Positions 28,425-37,337 of a DNA stretch of 64,000 nt are shown piece by piece. Each line of letters begins with the position of its first letter. Position 1 is the first letter of the stretch. The notes beneath the pieces are model-generated. The model was not told the DNA's origin, made no database searches, and saw only the letters and a list, made by a program, of their open reading frames with translations. A program made the position numbers and the translations under genes. The DNA comes from Lujinxingia sediminis (GTDB taxonomy: Bacteria; Myxococcota_A; Bradymonadia; Bradymonadales; Bradymonadaceae): the NCBI RefSeq assembly GCF_004005565.1, contig NZ_SADD01000001.1:1302001-1366000 (forward strand), given 5' to 3'.

Positions 28425-29850
28425 CGCCGCCGACTTTGCGCTGCAGGTCTTGTTGCGCACGCACCCACAGTGGCGCCAGGAGCCGGCCGCGCTTCTCGAT
28501 CGTGACCATCCTCAGGGGAAGCTCGTCGGGCTAAATATGGCCGCACGTCAGGCCGGGCTGCACTCCGGGATGCGCTACGGGGAGGCGCTGGCGCTGCTCC
28601 CTGCGCTGCGCGCCGGGACCATCGCACACGAAGAGGTCGAGGCGGTAGCCGACGCCATCGCCCGCGTGCTTTGCGACTACGCCCCCCAGGTGGAGCGCCA
28701 CGAGGAGATCGCCGGTCTTTTCTGGCTCAACGCTTCGGGACTGAGCAAGCTCTATCCGAGTTGGCGGCTGTGGGCCGAGCCCCTGCGCAATCGTTTGAAG
28801 GAACGTTTTGAGATCCGGGTTACCCTGGTGGTGGGGTTTCGAAGAGCGCTGACCTACGTGATTGCGCGGACATCGCGAAGCTCCGGGGCTTTTGACACCC
28901 CGGAGGCCGAGATTCTGGCGGCGAGAGAGGCCCCGTTGAGCGAGCTCGACTTAAGCCGCTCCGACCGCGAGCTTCTGGCGCATCTCAACCTGCGCACCCT
29001 CTCCGACCTTCTTGCTTTGCCGGCACGTGGCCTGAAGCGGCGCTTAAGCCCTGCGCTGGTGGAACTCTACCACCAGGCTCGCGGCGATCGGGAGCTTCCC
29101 ATCCGCCCCTTTCGCATCGAGGAGCCCACCCGGGCCTCGCAACACCTCGACTACGCCGAGCGCGACACCCATCGCCTGCTTTTTTTGATCAAGGGGCATC
29201 TCCATCCGCTGCTGCAGCGTCTGGAGCAAGCCAACGACAAGCTCGTCGCGCTCGAGCTGCATTTTGAATTGGAGCGCCACCCCGCGCTCACCGAGCGGGT
29301 TGAGCCCGCCCAACCCACCCTTGACGCGCTGACCCTATCGGACCTGATTCGCCTTCAACTTGAGCGGCTGGAGCTTCCCGCCGGGGTGACTCAGGTCACA
29401 TTGACCGCGCATAGCGAGAAGGCGCGCAGCGAGCAGCTTCGTCTTTTTATGGGAAGTGACGAGCCGGCTGCGCGTGACATGGATGCTGCCAATCGCGCGC
29501 TGGCCCGCCTGCGCGCGCAGTTTGGCGTGGAGGCGGTCCAGCGCGTGCGGCTGCGGCAGGCCCACCTGCCGGAGGGGCGCTTTCTTCTCGAACCTTTTGA
29601 TGCGCTGCCCCTGCCCACCGCCTCGGCACTTAGCGTCTCTCAAGCGGTACGTCGCTTCTACCCCACTCCACTGCGTCTCCGCGGCCTGCCACAGGCCCGC
29701 AAGCGCGAAGGCCCCCACACCATCTGTGGCGGCTGGTGGGTACGCGAGCTCCACCGTGACTACCACCTCATCGCCACCCACGATCATCGCTTGCTCTGGG
29801 TCTTCTACGATCACCGACGCCACCGCTGGTACGTGCACGCCGAGTTCTAA
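28402..29850 (+). CDS. imuB: ImuB, Y-family polymerase-like mutasome subunit (non-catalytic)
   Basis: A 482-residue Y-family-like protein. It keeps the overall fold blocks, for example GMRYGEALALLPALR near residue 55, and a little-finger region with LRLRGLPQARKR. The acidic catalytic residues of DinB/UmuC are missing: the N-terminus reads MDRWACINAADF, and GLFWLNASGLSKLYP stands where an Asp-Glu pair would be. ImuB is known to link ImuA and DnaE2 to the sliding clamp rather than to synthesise DNA. The ATG at 28402 has GAGG six bases upstream and overlaps imuA, implying coupling. An upstream ATG at 28285 lies deep inside imuA and is rejected. Confidence 0.92.
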   Translation: MDRWACINAADFALQVLLRTHPQWRQEPAALLDRDHPQGKLVGLNMAARQAGLHSGMRYGEALALLPALRAGTIAHEEVEAVADAIARVLCDYAPQVERHEEIAGLFWLNASGLSKLYPSWRLWAEPLRNRLKERFEIRVTLVVGFRRALTYVIARTSRSSGAFDTPEAEILAAREAPLSELDLSRSDRELLAHLNLRTLSDLLALPARGLKRRLSPALVELYHQARGDRELPIRPFRIEEPTRASQHLDYAERDTHRLLFLIKGHLHPLLQRLEQANDKLVALELHFELERHPALTERVEPAQPTLDALTLSDLIRLQLERLELPAGVTQVTLTAHSEKARSEQLRLFMGSDEPAARDMDAANRALARLRAQFGVEAVQRVRLRQAHLPEGRFLLEPFDALPLPTASALSVSQAVRRFYPTPLRLRGLPQARKREGPHTICGGWWVRELHRDYHLIATHDHRLLWVFYDHRRHRWYVHAEF

Positions 29851-29865
29851 ACCCGCTCTTTCGCC

Positions 29866-32800
29866 ATGACCTACATCCCCCTCTTCAACAAATCCAACAG
29901 CTCTTTTCTCGAAGGGGCAAGCCACCCTGAGGAGCTCGTTGAGCAATGCGCCGAGTTCGGCCTGAGCGCCCTGGCGATCTGCGACCGCGACGGGGTCTAC
30001 GGAGCGGTGCGCGCGTTTCAGCGTGCCCAACAGCTCAACCTCAAGCTCATTGTCGGATCGCAAGTCACCATCAACGACGGCACCTCCATCGTCCTCCTGG
30101 CCCAGACGCGTCGGGGCTACGCCAACCTCGGCGCGCTGATCACCCGCGGACGGCTCCGCTGCGAAAAAGGCAAGAGCCAGGTCAGCTGGCAGGAGGTCGC
30201 CGATCACGCCGAAGACCTCATCGCGCTGTGGGGCGGCCCAGAAAGCCTGCTCTGGCAAAGCGAGCTGCCCGACGCCACAGCTTTCTTGCTCGGCGAGGCC
30301 TTTGGCGATCGCCTTTACGCCCTGATCACCCGTCATCAGACCGAAGATGAGCAGGCCCGCGAGCCCCTCATCCTCGCCCGGGCTGAACGCTACGGCCTGA
30401 GCTGCGTTGGTGCCACCGAGGTGCTCTACCATCACCCCGTTCGCCGCCCCCTCCAGGACATTCTGACCTGCATCCGTCACACCACCGAGCTCTCCCGAGC
30501 CGGCAACCTTTTACGCCCCAACGCTCTCTACACGTTGACCCCTCAGGCCGATCTGGCGCGGCGCTTCGCCGACCGCCCCGACCTCCTTGAGCGCACCCTG
30601 GAGATCGCCCACCGCTGCACCTTCAGCATGGGCGAGCTGCGCTATTCCTATCCCATCGAAGAGCTCCCCGAAAACCACACCCCCGACTCCTGGCTGCGCG
30701 CGCTCACGCTGAAAGGCGCGCGCCAGCGCTACGATGGCATCATCCCTAAAGAGGTCCTCACCCAGGTCGAGCGCGAGCTGGGCATCATCGCACAGCTCCA
30801 CTACGCCGGTTACTTTCTGACGATGAAAGAGATCGTCGAGTTCTGTCGCTCCCACAACATCCTCTGCCAGGGGCGCGGTTCGGCAGCCAACTCCGCGGTC
30901 TGCTTCTGCCTGGGAATCACCGCTGTCGACCCGGTGCGTATGGGCCTTCTCTTTGAGCGCTTCATCTCTCCGGAGCGCGCCGAGCCTCCCGACATCGATC
31001 TGGATATCGCCCATGAGCGCCGCGAAGAAGTCATCCAACACGTCTACACCCGCTACGGCCGCCAGCGCGCGGCGATGGTCGCCAACGTCATTCGCTACCG
31101 CCCCCGCTCGGCGGTTCGCGATGTTGGCAAAGCCCTCGGACTGCCGGAGGCTCTCGTCGACAGGCTCGCCCGCCTCCTCGGCCACCGCGGCCAGCTCGGC
31201 ACCGAGACCTGGGAGCAGGCCGAGCTCGACCCTACCCTCCCTTTGCACCGCCACCTGGAAACACTCACCAACGCCATCCTCGACTTCCCCCGCCATCTCT
31301 CCATCCACCCCGGCGGTTTTATCCTGGCCGAAGAGCTCGTCAGCGATCTTGTCCCGGTCGAAAACGCTTCCATGGAAGACCGCACCGTCATCCAGTGGGA
31401 TAAATACGATGTGGAGGCCCTCGGGCTCTTTAAAGTCGACCTCCTGGGCCTGGGCGCGCTCACCATGATCGACCGCGCTTTCAAACTTCTGGAGCACTAT
31501 CACCAGCGCTACCTCGACCTGGCCTCGATCCCCACCGAAGATCCGGCCACCTTTGACATGATCTGCCGCGGCGACACCCTGGGCGTCTTCCAGATCGAGA
31601 GCCGCGCCCAGATGGCCATGCTCCCTCGCCTCAAACCCCGCACCTATTATGATCTTGTGATCGAGATCAGCCTGGTGCGCCCCGGCCCCATCACCGGTGA
31701 TATGGTCCACCCCTACCTGCGTCGCCGCCAGGGACTTGAGCCCGTCGACTACCCCCACGAAAGCCTGGTGCCGGTGCTCGAGCGCACGCTCGGAATCCCC
31801 CTCTTTCAAGAACAGGTCATGAAACTTGCCATCGCCGCCGCCGACTACACCCCGGGCGAAGCGGACCAGCTTCGTCGCGACATGGCCGCCTGGAAGCAAC
31901 ATGGCCGCATCGAGCGCCACCGCGAACGTCTCATCACTCGTATGATCCAAAAAGGCATTGAGCCCGACTTCGCCGAACGCGTGTTTAGCCAGATCCAGGG
32001 CTTTGCCGACTACGGCTTCCCCGAGAGCCACGCCGCAAGTTTCGCCCTTCTGGCCTACGCAACCTCCTGGCTGCGCTGCCACCACCCGGTGGTCTTCGCC
32101 GCCGCGCTGCTCAACGCTCAGCCCATGGGCTTTTACAGCCCCTCCACCATCGTCGAAGACGCGCGCCGCCGCGGCGTAGAGGTTCGCCCCATCGATGTTC
32201 ACCTCTCCGAATGGGACTGCACCCTGGAGCCCACCGACACCCCGCCTTTCGACTTTGCGCTGCGCATGGGACTTCGCCAGCTGCGCGGCTTCTCTCGCCA
32301 GGCCGCCGAACGCCTCATGGAGACCCGACGTGACCGGCACTTTAAGAGCGTCGACGATCTGATGCGCCGCGCCGACCTTAGCGCCAACGACCACCAACGC
32401 CTGGCCCGCGCCGGCGCCCTCTCCTCCATCGGGGTCACTCGTCGTCAGGCCCTCTGGGAGATCACCGGCCGCCCCACAGAACTCGATACCCTCTCACTGC
32501 CGATCGACCTTCGCGATCCCGCCCCCACCTTCAAGCAGCTTAGCCGCCTGGAAGCCATTGAATGGGATCACCGCTCCTCCTTTCACAGCACCCGCGGACA
32601 TCCCCTCCAGGAGCTACGCCCCCTGCTCACGGCCCAGAACCTTCCCAGCGCCGAGCAACTGAGCGACCTGCCGCACAAAACGCGCACCCACTTTGCCGCC
32701 CTGGTCATCTGCCGTCAGCGCCCCTCCACCGCCTCCGGCGTCGTCTTTATGACCCTCGAAGACGAGACCGGTCTGGCTAACATCATCATCTATCCCCGCG

Positions 32801-32961
32801 TCTTCGAGCGCTTCGCTGTCCTCGCCAGAACCACTCCCTTTATCGGCATCTCCGGCACCATTCAGCACGAACAGGGCGTTACCCACCTGATCGCCGATCA
32901 GCTCTGGCGCCCTCGCCTGGAGAGCGGCCCTCCCAAAGTCCGATCGCGTGATTTCCACTGA
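29866..32961 (+). CDS. dnaE2: Error-prone DNA polymerase III alpha-like subunit DnaE2
   Basis: A 1031-residue C-family polymerase of DnaE2 type, shorter than replicative DnaE. The catalytic Asp pair appears in PPDIDLDIAHERR and the third in FKVDLLGLGAL. The fingers and thumb blocks (GRGSAANSAVCFCLGIT, FPESHAASFALLAYA) are intact, and an OB-fold with VVFMTLEDETGLANII follows. The N-terminal PHP domain has lost its usual HxH metal ligands: the sequence reads PLFNKSNSSFLEGASHP where LHxHSxFSFL is usual. DnaE2 performs mutagenic translesion synthesis with ImuA and ImuB. It starts 15 bases after imuB; no clear ribosome site is seen. Confidence 0.96.
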   Translation: MTYIPLFNKSNSSFLEGASHPEELVEQCAEFGLSALAICDRDGVYGAVRAFQRAQQLNLKLIVGSQVTINDGTSIVLLAQTRRGYANLGALITRGRLRCEKGKSQVSWQEVADHAEDLIALWGGPESLLWQSELPDATAFLLGEAFGDRLYALITRHQTEDEQAREPLILARAERYGLSCVGATEVLYHHPVRRPLQDILTCIRHTTELSRAGNLLRPNALYTLTPQADLARRFADRPDLLERTLEIAHRCTFSMGELRYSYPIEELPENHTPDSWLRALTLKGARQRYDGIIPKEVLTQVERELGIIAQLHYAGYFLTMKEIVEFCRSHNILCQGRGSAANSAVCFCLGITAVDPVRMGLLFERFISPERAEPPDIDLDIAHERREEVIQHVYTRYGRQRAAMVANVIRYRPRSAVRDVGKALGLPEALVDRLARLLGHRGQLGTETWEQAELDPTLPLHRHLETLTNAILDFPRHLSIHPGGFILAEELVSDLVPVENASMEDRTVIQWDKYDVEALGLFKVDLLGLGALTMIDRAFKLLEHYHQRYLDLASIPTEDPATFDMICRGDTLGVFQIESRAQMAMLPRLKPRTYYDLVIEISLVRPGPITGDMVHPYLRRRQGLEPVDYPHESLVPVLERTLGIPLFQEQVMKLAIAAADYTPGEADQLRRDMAAWKQHGRIERHRERLITRMIQKGIEPDFAERVFSQIQGFADYGFPESHAASFALLAYATSWLRCHHPVVFAAALLNAQPMGFYSPSTIVEDARRRGVEVRPIDVHLSEWDCTLEPTDTPPFDFALRMGLRQLRGFSRQAAERLMETRRDRHFKSVDDLMRRADLSANDHQRLARAGALSSIGVTRRQALWEITGRPTELDTLSLPIDLRDPAPTFKQLSRLEAIEWDHRSSFHSTRGHPLQELRPLLTAQNLPSAEQLSDLPHKTRTHFAALVICRQRPSTASGVVFMTLEDETGLANIIIYPRVFERFAVLARTTPFIGISGTIQHEQGVTHLIADQLWRPRLESGPPKVRSRDFH

Positions 32962-33317
32962 TCGCATCGCCTCTGCCCTACCTCGCGGCAAGCTATCGTC
33001 GCCCTCTGGCCAGCTCCGTTGAGAGCGACATCAACGATAGCTTCCGGCGTAATAACCCCGACGCCCTCCCCTTGATCCTTCGACTTCAACTCGCTAAAAG
33101 GCACTCCGCAGGCTGTACCCCGGCCTCCATCCCACCCCTTACCCTTCTCTAAAGTTCACACAGCCGTGACAGCAAAAGCCCCCCGCTTGCGCTACACACC
33201 CCCCGTCCACCTGCGAGCCAGTCGCGCTCCCTGATATGAACTCCAGCTGAGATTTCGCTACTTTAACATCAGCAAAACGCGTCGCCCTACGGAATGACTC
33301 ACTTGAGGTATCTCCCC
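32962..33317. other. 356-bp gene-free spacer with long inverted repeat after dnaE2
   Basis: A perfect 9-bp repeat AAGCTATCG (32990-32998) / CGATAGCTT (33035-33043), with a TCGC/GCGA inner pair, lies 28 bases after the dnaE2 stop. It may form an mRNA 3' hairpin; no T-tract is present. The rest (33044-33317) is AT-richer upstream sequence of the next lipoprotein gene. No convincing promoter or small gene was recognised. Confidence 0.45.
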
Positions 33318-36300
33318 ATGTCGCATGCCCGGTCCGTACGCTCACCGCTGCTCTTTCCTCTCACGCTGCTGCTCGCAGCCTCACTGGCCCTTGGTGCCTG
33401 TGGCGACGATCCCGAACCCGAGGATCGCCCCGACGTCGAAACCGACGCAGGCCCCGACGCCGATGTCGGCCCGGACGCTGACGTCGAGCCCGATCCTGAC
33501 GCCGACGTCGATCCAGACGTCGACCCCACCGATCCTCCCGAAGGCGCCATCGCCTGCGACGAGCCCATGCCCGCTCCTCCTGCTGGTGAGCGCTGCGTCG
33601 TCATCCCCGGAAGCTCCGACAACATCTTGATCCGCGGCACCATCCTGGCCGGCGACGAAATCTACCACGAGGGCTCCCTGCTCCTCGATGATCAGAGCCC
33701 CAACCGCCAGATCACCTGTTCGGGCTGCGGCTGCGCCGACGAGCCCGAAGCTCAAGACGCCACGATCATCTCCTGCCCCACCGGCGTCATCTCCCCCGGG
33801 CTTATCAACCCCCACGATCACATCACCTACTCCCTCTCTCGCCCCCAGCCCCACGGCGAAGAGCGTTTCGATCACCGCCACGACTGGCGCCGCGGACTTC
33901 GCGGACACGATCAAATCAACACCAGCCCCGGCTCCGACAACAGCCACGAGGGCATCCTCTACGGCGAGTTGCGCATGCTCTTCGGCGGCGCCACCAGCAT
34001 CGTCGGGTCGGTGGGCAGCGGCAATGCCGACGGCATGTTGCGCAACCTCGACAACACCAGCTTCACCGAGGGATTAAGCGGTGTGGACGTCCTCTACCGC
34101 ACCTTCCCCCTGGGCGATTCCAACGGCACGCTGCGCGCCTCCGGTTGCGACTACCCCTCCATCGACAATGAGAGCCGCCTCAGCGCCGGCACCTACCTGC
34201 CGCACCTCTCCGAAGGCATCGATCCGGAGGCCCAGAATGAGTTCCGCTGCCTCTCCGGTGCCTCCGGAAGCGATCTCATCCAGGACAACACCGCCATCAT
34301 TCACGGCATCGGCCTCTCGACCCGAGACGTCGCCCTGATGGCCCAGCGCGGCGCCACCCTTGTCTGGTCAGCACGTACCAACATCGACCTCTACGGCAAC
34401 ACCGCCCAGGCCCCCCTCTTCAAGAAGTTCGGTGTCCCCATCACCCTGGGCACTGACTGGTCCGCCAGCGGGTCGATGAACATGCTCCGCGAGCTGCAAT
34501 GCGCCGACTACCTCAACCGCCTCTACTTCGATGAAACCTTCACCGAACAAGAGCTCTGGGAGATGGTCACCGCCAACGCCGCCGACGCCATGAACGCCGG
34601 TGATCAGATCGGCCGCCTCCAGGAAGGCTACATCGCCGACATCACCATCTTCGACGGAACCGACCGCCTCCCCTACCGCTCGGTCATCGACGCCGAAATC
34701 GCCGACATCGTGCTCGTCATGCGCGGTGGCGAGCCCCTCTACGGTGACGCCGCGCTCATCGAAGAGCTCGTCGAGAGCGCCGAACTCGACGGATGCGAGA
34801 TGCTTGACGTCTGCGAACGCGGCCGCCGCCTCTGCGTCGAACTCGACGCCGGTAAGTCCTTGAGCGACATCCGCTCGGCGGTCAGCTCCAACGCCTACGA
34901 GCTTTTCTTCTGCGGCGAGCCCGAAGACGAGCCCAGCTGCATGCCCTTCCGCCCCAACGAATACACCGGGCTCAGCGATACCACCGACACCTCCGGCGAC
35001 GGCGTCCCCGACGCCGTCGACAACTGCCCGGCCTTCTTCAACCCCATACGCCCCATGGACGGCTCGACCCAGGCCGATACCAACGGCAACGGCCTCGGCG
35101 ACATCTGCGACCCCTGTCCCTTAAGCGAAGATCCGAGCTGCACCGGTGTCGACCCCAACGACCTCGACGGCGACGGCGAAGCCAACGACACCGACAACTG
35201 CCCGGTTCACTACAACCCCGGCCAGGAGAACACCTCCGGCGATGAGTTCGGCGACGCCTGCAGCCCCTGCCCCGGCACGTTCCTTGGCGACGGCGCAGCC
35301 TGCCCCGGCTCCATCTACGACCTCAAAGACGGCAGCACCGCCCCCGGTGCCCTTGCTACCTTCGAAGGTGTCATCGTCACGGCAGTAGCCGAGGGTGAGA
35401 GCTTCTTTGTGCAGGTCGACCCCAACAACACCAATGACTACGAAGGTGCCGAGTTCAGCGGCATCTACGTCTACAACCGCGGCGGCAGCGTCCAGCCCCG
35501 GGTTGGCGATCTCATCAACCTTACCGGTTCCACCTCGCTCTTCTTCGGCCAGGTCCAGGTCGCCAACGTCGCAACTATCGAAGTCCTCGAGAGCGACTAC
35601 CCGCTTCCCGCTCCCGTCGTCGTGAACCCGGCCGATATCGCCAACGATGGCTCGCTTCAAGAGGCCCTCGAAGGCGTGCTCGTCCGCGTCGAGAACGTCA
35701 CCGTCACCGACAACGCTCCGGATGCAGGCCCCGGCCAGGGAAGCAACGATTTTGAGTTCGTGATCGACAGCCAGGTCCGCGTCAACAACCTCATCTACAC
35801 GATCGATCCCAAGCCTGAGGTCGGCGAGGAGTTCGCCAGCATCACCGGCGTACTTCGCTGGGCCAACGAAAACTCCAAGATCGAACCTCGCTCCGAGTTT
35901 GATGTCATCTCCGGCCCGCCCTACCTGGCCACCCTTGAGCCCTCACCCCTCTTCGTCTCGGCCGACGCTGGCGTCACCACCACGGTGACCATCTCGCTTA
36001 ACCGGGCCGCGGAGGCCGACACCACCGTCGCTCTGAGCTACGCGCCGGCGGGCATTGTCTCCGGCCCGCCCAGCGTCGTCATCGAGGCTGGCCAGCTCTC
36101 GGTTGATGTGGAACTCAGCTCCTCGACCCCCGACGCCGAGACGACCCTTAGCGCAACGCTTAATGAGGTCACCCTCAGCTCTTCGCTCTTCACCTACAAC
36201 AGCGCGAGCGCCCGCCAGCTCGAGTCCTTCTCGGCCTCCACCGAGACGGCCTTCATCGGCGACCAGGTGCAATTTGAACTCGCGCTCAACATCCCGGCCG

Positions 36301-36965
36301 ACGCTGCTGGCGAGACGGTAAGCATTAACCTGCTCCCCGAAACCTCCACGCTGACCTTCCCGGCCAACATCACCGTCAACGAGGGTGAACGCAGCGCCAG
36401 CTTCTCACTGACCTTCGATGAAGGCGCTGGCGACTACACCGTGGAAGTCTCCCTTGGTGGCGACACCCTCATGGTTCCGGTCTCCATCGCCGAGGCCCCC
36501 AGCGAACTCTCGGAGTCTTTTGACAACTTCAACGGACCCGGCAACACCTACGGTTCCGGTAGCTTTGCAGCCGACGCCGGATTTACCTGGAACTACACCG
36601 GTGGGCGTCTGGTCGATGACTCCACCCAATCTGATTATGCCATCGACGGCACCGGCCTGATGTTCGGCGGCAGCGGCGACAAGTCGCTCACCGCCCAGGG
36701 CATCGAAGGCGGCATCAGCTCGATTCGCTTCGATATGAAGAAAGCCTTCACCGGCGGTGCCAACCGTCAGGTCGAGGTCTTCGTCAACGGCGCCTCCATC
36801 GGAACCTCCCAGGTCTTTGGCAACGTCAGCGGTGCCGACCCGACCATCGTTGAGTTCTTCGTCGAAAACATCAACGTCGCCGGCGCTTTCGACCTGGAGA
36901 TTCGCTCCATCGCCGGCGGTCAGGTCACCATCGACAACCTCGTCTGGACGGCCTACCTGCCCTGA
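33318..36965 (+). CDS. Giant lipoprotein with amidohydrolase, thrombospondin-type-3-like and beta-sandwich domains
   Basis: A 1215-residue surface lipoprotein (lipobox ALGAC, Cys28). A long Asp/Pro-rich acidic linker comes first. Residues about 80-520 form an amidohydrolase: GVISPGLINPHDHITY gives the HxH metal site, HGIGLSTRDVALMAQRGA and ITLGTDWSASGSMNM follow. Next come calcium-binding type 3 thrombospondin-like repeats (DTSGDGVPDAVDNCP, DLDGDGEANDTDNCP). After that are an OB-fold-like module found with secreted nucleases (APGALATFEGVIVTAVAEG), Ig-like modules and a C-terminal carbohydrate-binding-like beta-sandwich. It likely hydrolyses a cyclic amide or ester substrate outside the cell. 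An ATG at 33294 is possible, but 33318 has GAGG nine bases upstream. Confidence 0.88.
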   Translation: MSHARSVRSPLLFPLTLLLAASLALGACGDDPEPEDRPDVETDAGPDADVGPDADVEPDPDADVDPDVDPTDPPEGAIACDEPMPAPPAGERCVVIPGSSDNILIRGTILAGDEIYHEGSLLLDDQSPNRQITCSGCGCADEPEAQDATIISCPTGVISPGLINPHDHITYSLSRPQPHGEERFDHRHDWRRGLRGHDQINTSPGSDNSHEGILYGELRMLFGGATSIVGSVGSGNADGMLRNLDNTSFTEGLSGVDVLYRTFPLGDSNGTLRASGCDYPSIDNESRLSAGTYLPHLSEGIDPEAQNEFRCLSGASGSDLIQDNTAIIHGIGLSTRDVALMAQRGATLVWSARTNIDLYGNTAQAPLFKKFGVPITLGTDWSASGSMNMLRELQCADYLNRLYFDETFTEQELWEMVTANAADAMNAGDQIGRLQEGYIADITIFDGTDRLPYRSVIDAEIADIVLVMRGGEPLYGDAALIEELVESAELDGCEMLDVCERGRRLCVELDAGKSLSDIRSAVSSNAYELFFCGEPEDEPSCMPFRPNEYTGLSDTTDTSGDGVPDAVDNCPAFFNPIRPMDGSTQADTNGNGLGDICDPCPLSEDPSCTGVDPNDLDGDGEANDTDNCPVHYNPGQENTSGDEFGDACSPCPGTFLGDGAACPGSIYDLKDGSTAPGALATFEGVIVTAVAEGESFFVQVDPNNTNDYEGAEFSGIYVYNRGGSVQPRVGDLINLTGSTSLFFGQVQVANVATIEVLESDYPLPAPVVVNPADIANDGSLQEALEGVLVRVENVTVTDNAPDAGPGQGSNDFEFVIDSQVRVNNLIYTIDPKPEVGEEFASITGVLRWANENSKIEPRSEFDVISGPPYLATLEPSPLFVSADAGVTTTVTISLNRAAEADTTVALSYAPAGIVSGPPSVVIEAGQLSVDVELSSSTPDAETTLSATLNEVTLSSSLFTYNSASARQLESFSASTETAFIGDQVQFELALNIPADAAGETVSINLLPETSTLTFPANITVNEGERSASFSLTFDEGAGDYTVEVSLGGDTLMVPVSIAEAPSELSESFDNFNGPGNTYGSGSFAADAGFTWNYTGGRLVDDSTQSDYAIDGTGLMFGGSGDKSLTAQGIEGGISSIRFDMKKAFTGGANRQVEVFVNGASIGTSQVFGNVSGADPTIVEFFVENINVAGAFDLEIRSIAGGQVTIDNLVWTAYLP

Positions 36966-36972
36966 ACACCAC

Positions 36973-37056
36973 ACCGGCCCGCCATCAGGCGGGCCGGTGC
37001 TACCCACAGCTTAAACCTACCCGAAAGGGCCGCGCATACATCGCGCGGCCTTTTTT
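36973..37056 (+). terminator. Double hairpin terminator after the amidohydrolase lipoprotein
   Basis: The first stem is ACCGGCCCGCC-ATCA-GGCGGGCCGGT (36973-36998). The second is GGCCGCGC / GCGCGGCC (37028-37035, 37043-37050), followed by six T. Confidence 0.92.
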
Positions 37057-37078
37057 ATTCCCAACTCTCGAAAGAAAG

Positions 37079-37107
37079 TTGCATCACGCTCACTTCAGCG
37101 CTAAGAA
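37079..37107 (+). promoter_or_regulatory. Candidate sigma-70 promoter of a short transcript
   Basis: TTGCAT (37079-37084) is separated by exactly 17 bases from TAAGAA (37102-37107). It lies just after one terminator and about 100 bases before another, with no reading frame between. Confidence 0.4.
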
Positions 37108-37113
37108 CCTCTC

Positions 37114-37234
37114 GGCGGTCCGCTGTTTCCAAACTCGATGGGATACCACTCATCGCTATGACCTGAATTGCTCCCGACCGCTCTAATTTGCGATGGTGTT
37201 GACTGTGTAAACCCGGCCCTCGCCGGGTTTTTTT
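37114..37234 (+). ncRNA. Candidate small RNA (about 120 nt) ending in an intrinsic terminator
   Basis: The interval runs from the expected start site of the promoter at 37079-37107 to a textbook terminator. That terminator has a 9-bp stem AAACCCGGC (37209-37217) / GCCGGGTTT (37222-37230), a 4-base loop and a T7 run. No plausible protein is encoded on this strand, and the upstream lipoprotein gene already has its own terminator at 37028-37056. An independent short RNA is the simplest reading. No known RNA family was recognised. Confidence 0.4.
37209..37234 (+). terminator. Orphan intrinsic terminator
   Basis: Stem AAACCCGGC / GCCGGGTTT, loop CCTC, T-run to 37234. No gene immediately upstream needs it. 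Confidence 0.88.
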
Positions 37235-37337
37235 GATCGAGCCTCCATCCACGCTGCTCTTGTAAGTTGACCGCACAGCAGATCTTCTTGCTATGCTGAA
37301 GTCGTCTTTTGAAACTACCCTCACAGGCCCCTCCCCG

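Noticed and set aside
30511-32397. 628-residue open frame on the minus strand inside dnaE2
   Set aside because: High-GC antisense frame over a strongly conserved gene; its translation lacks any domain or ribosome site.
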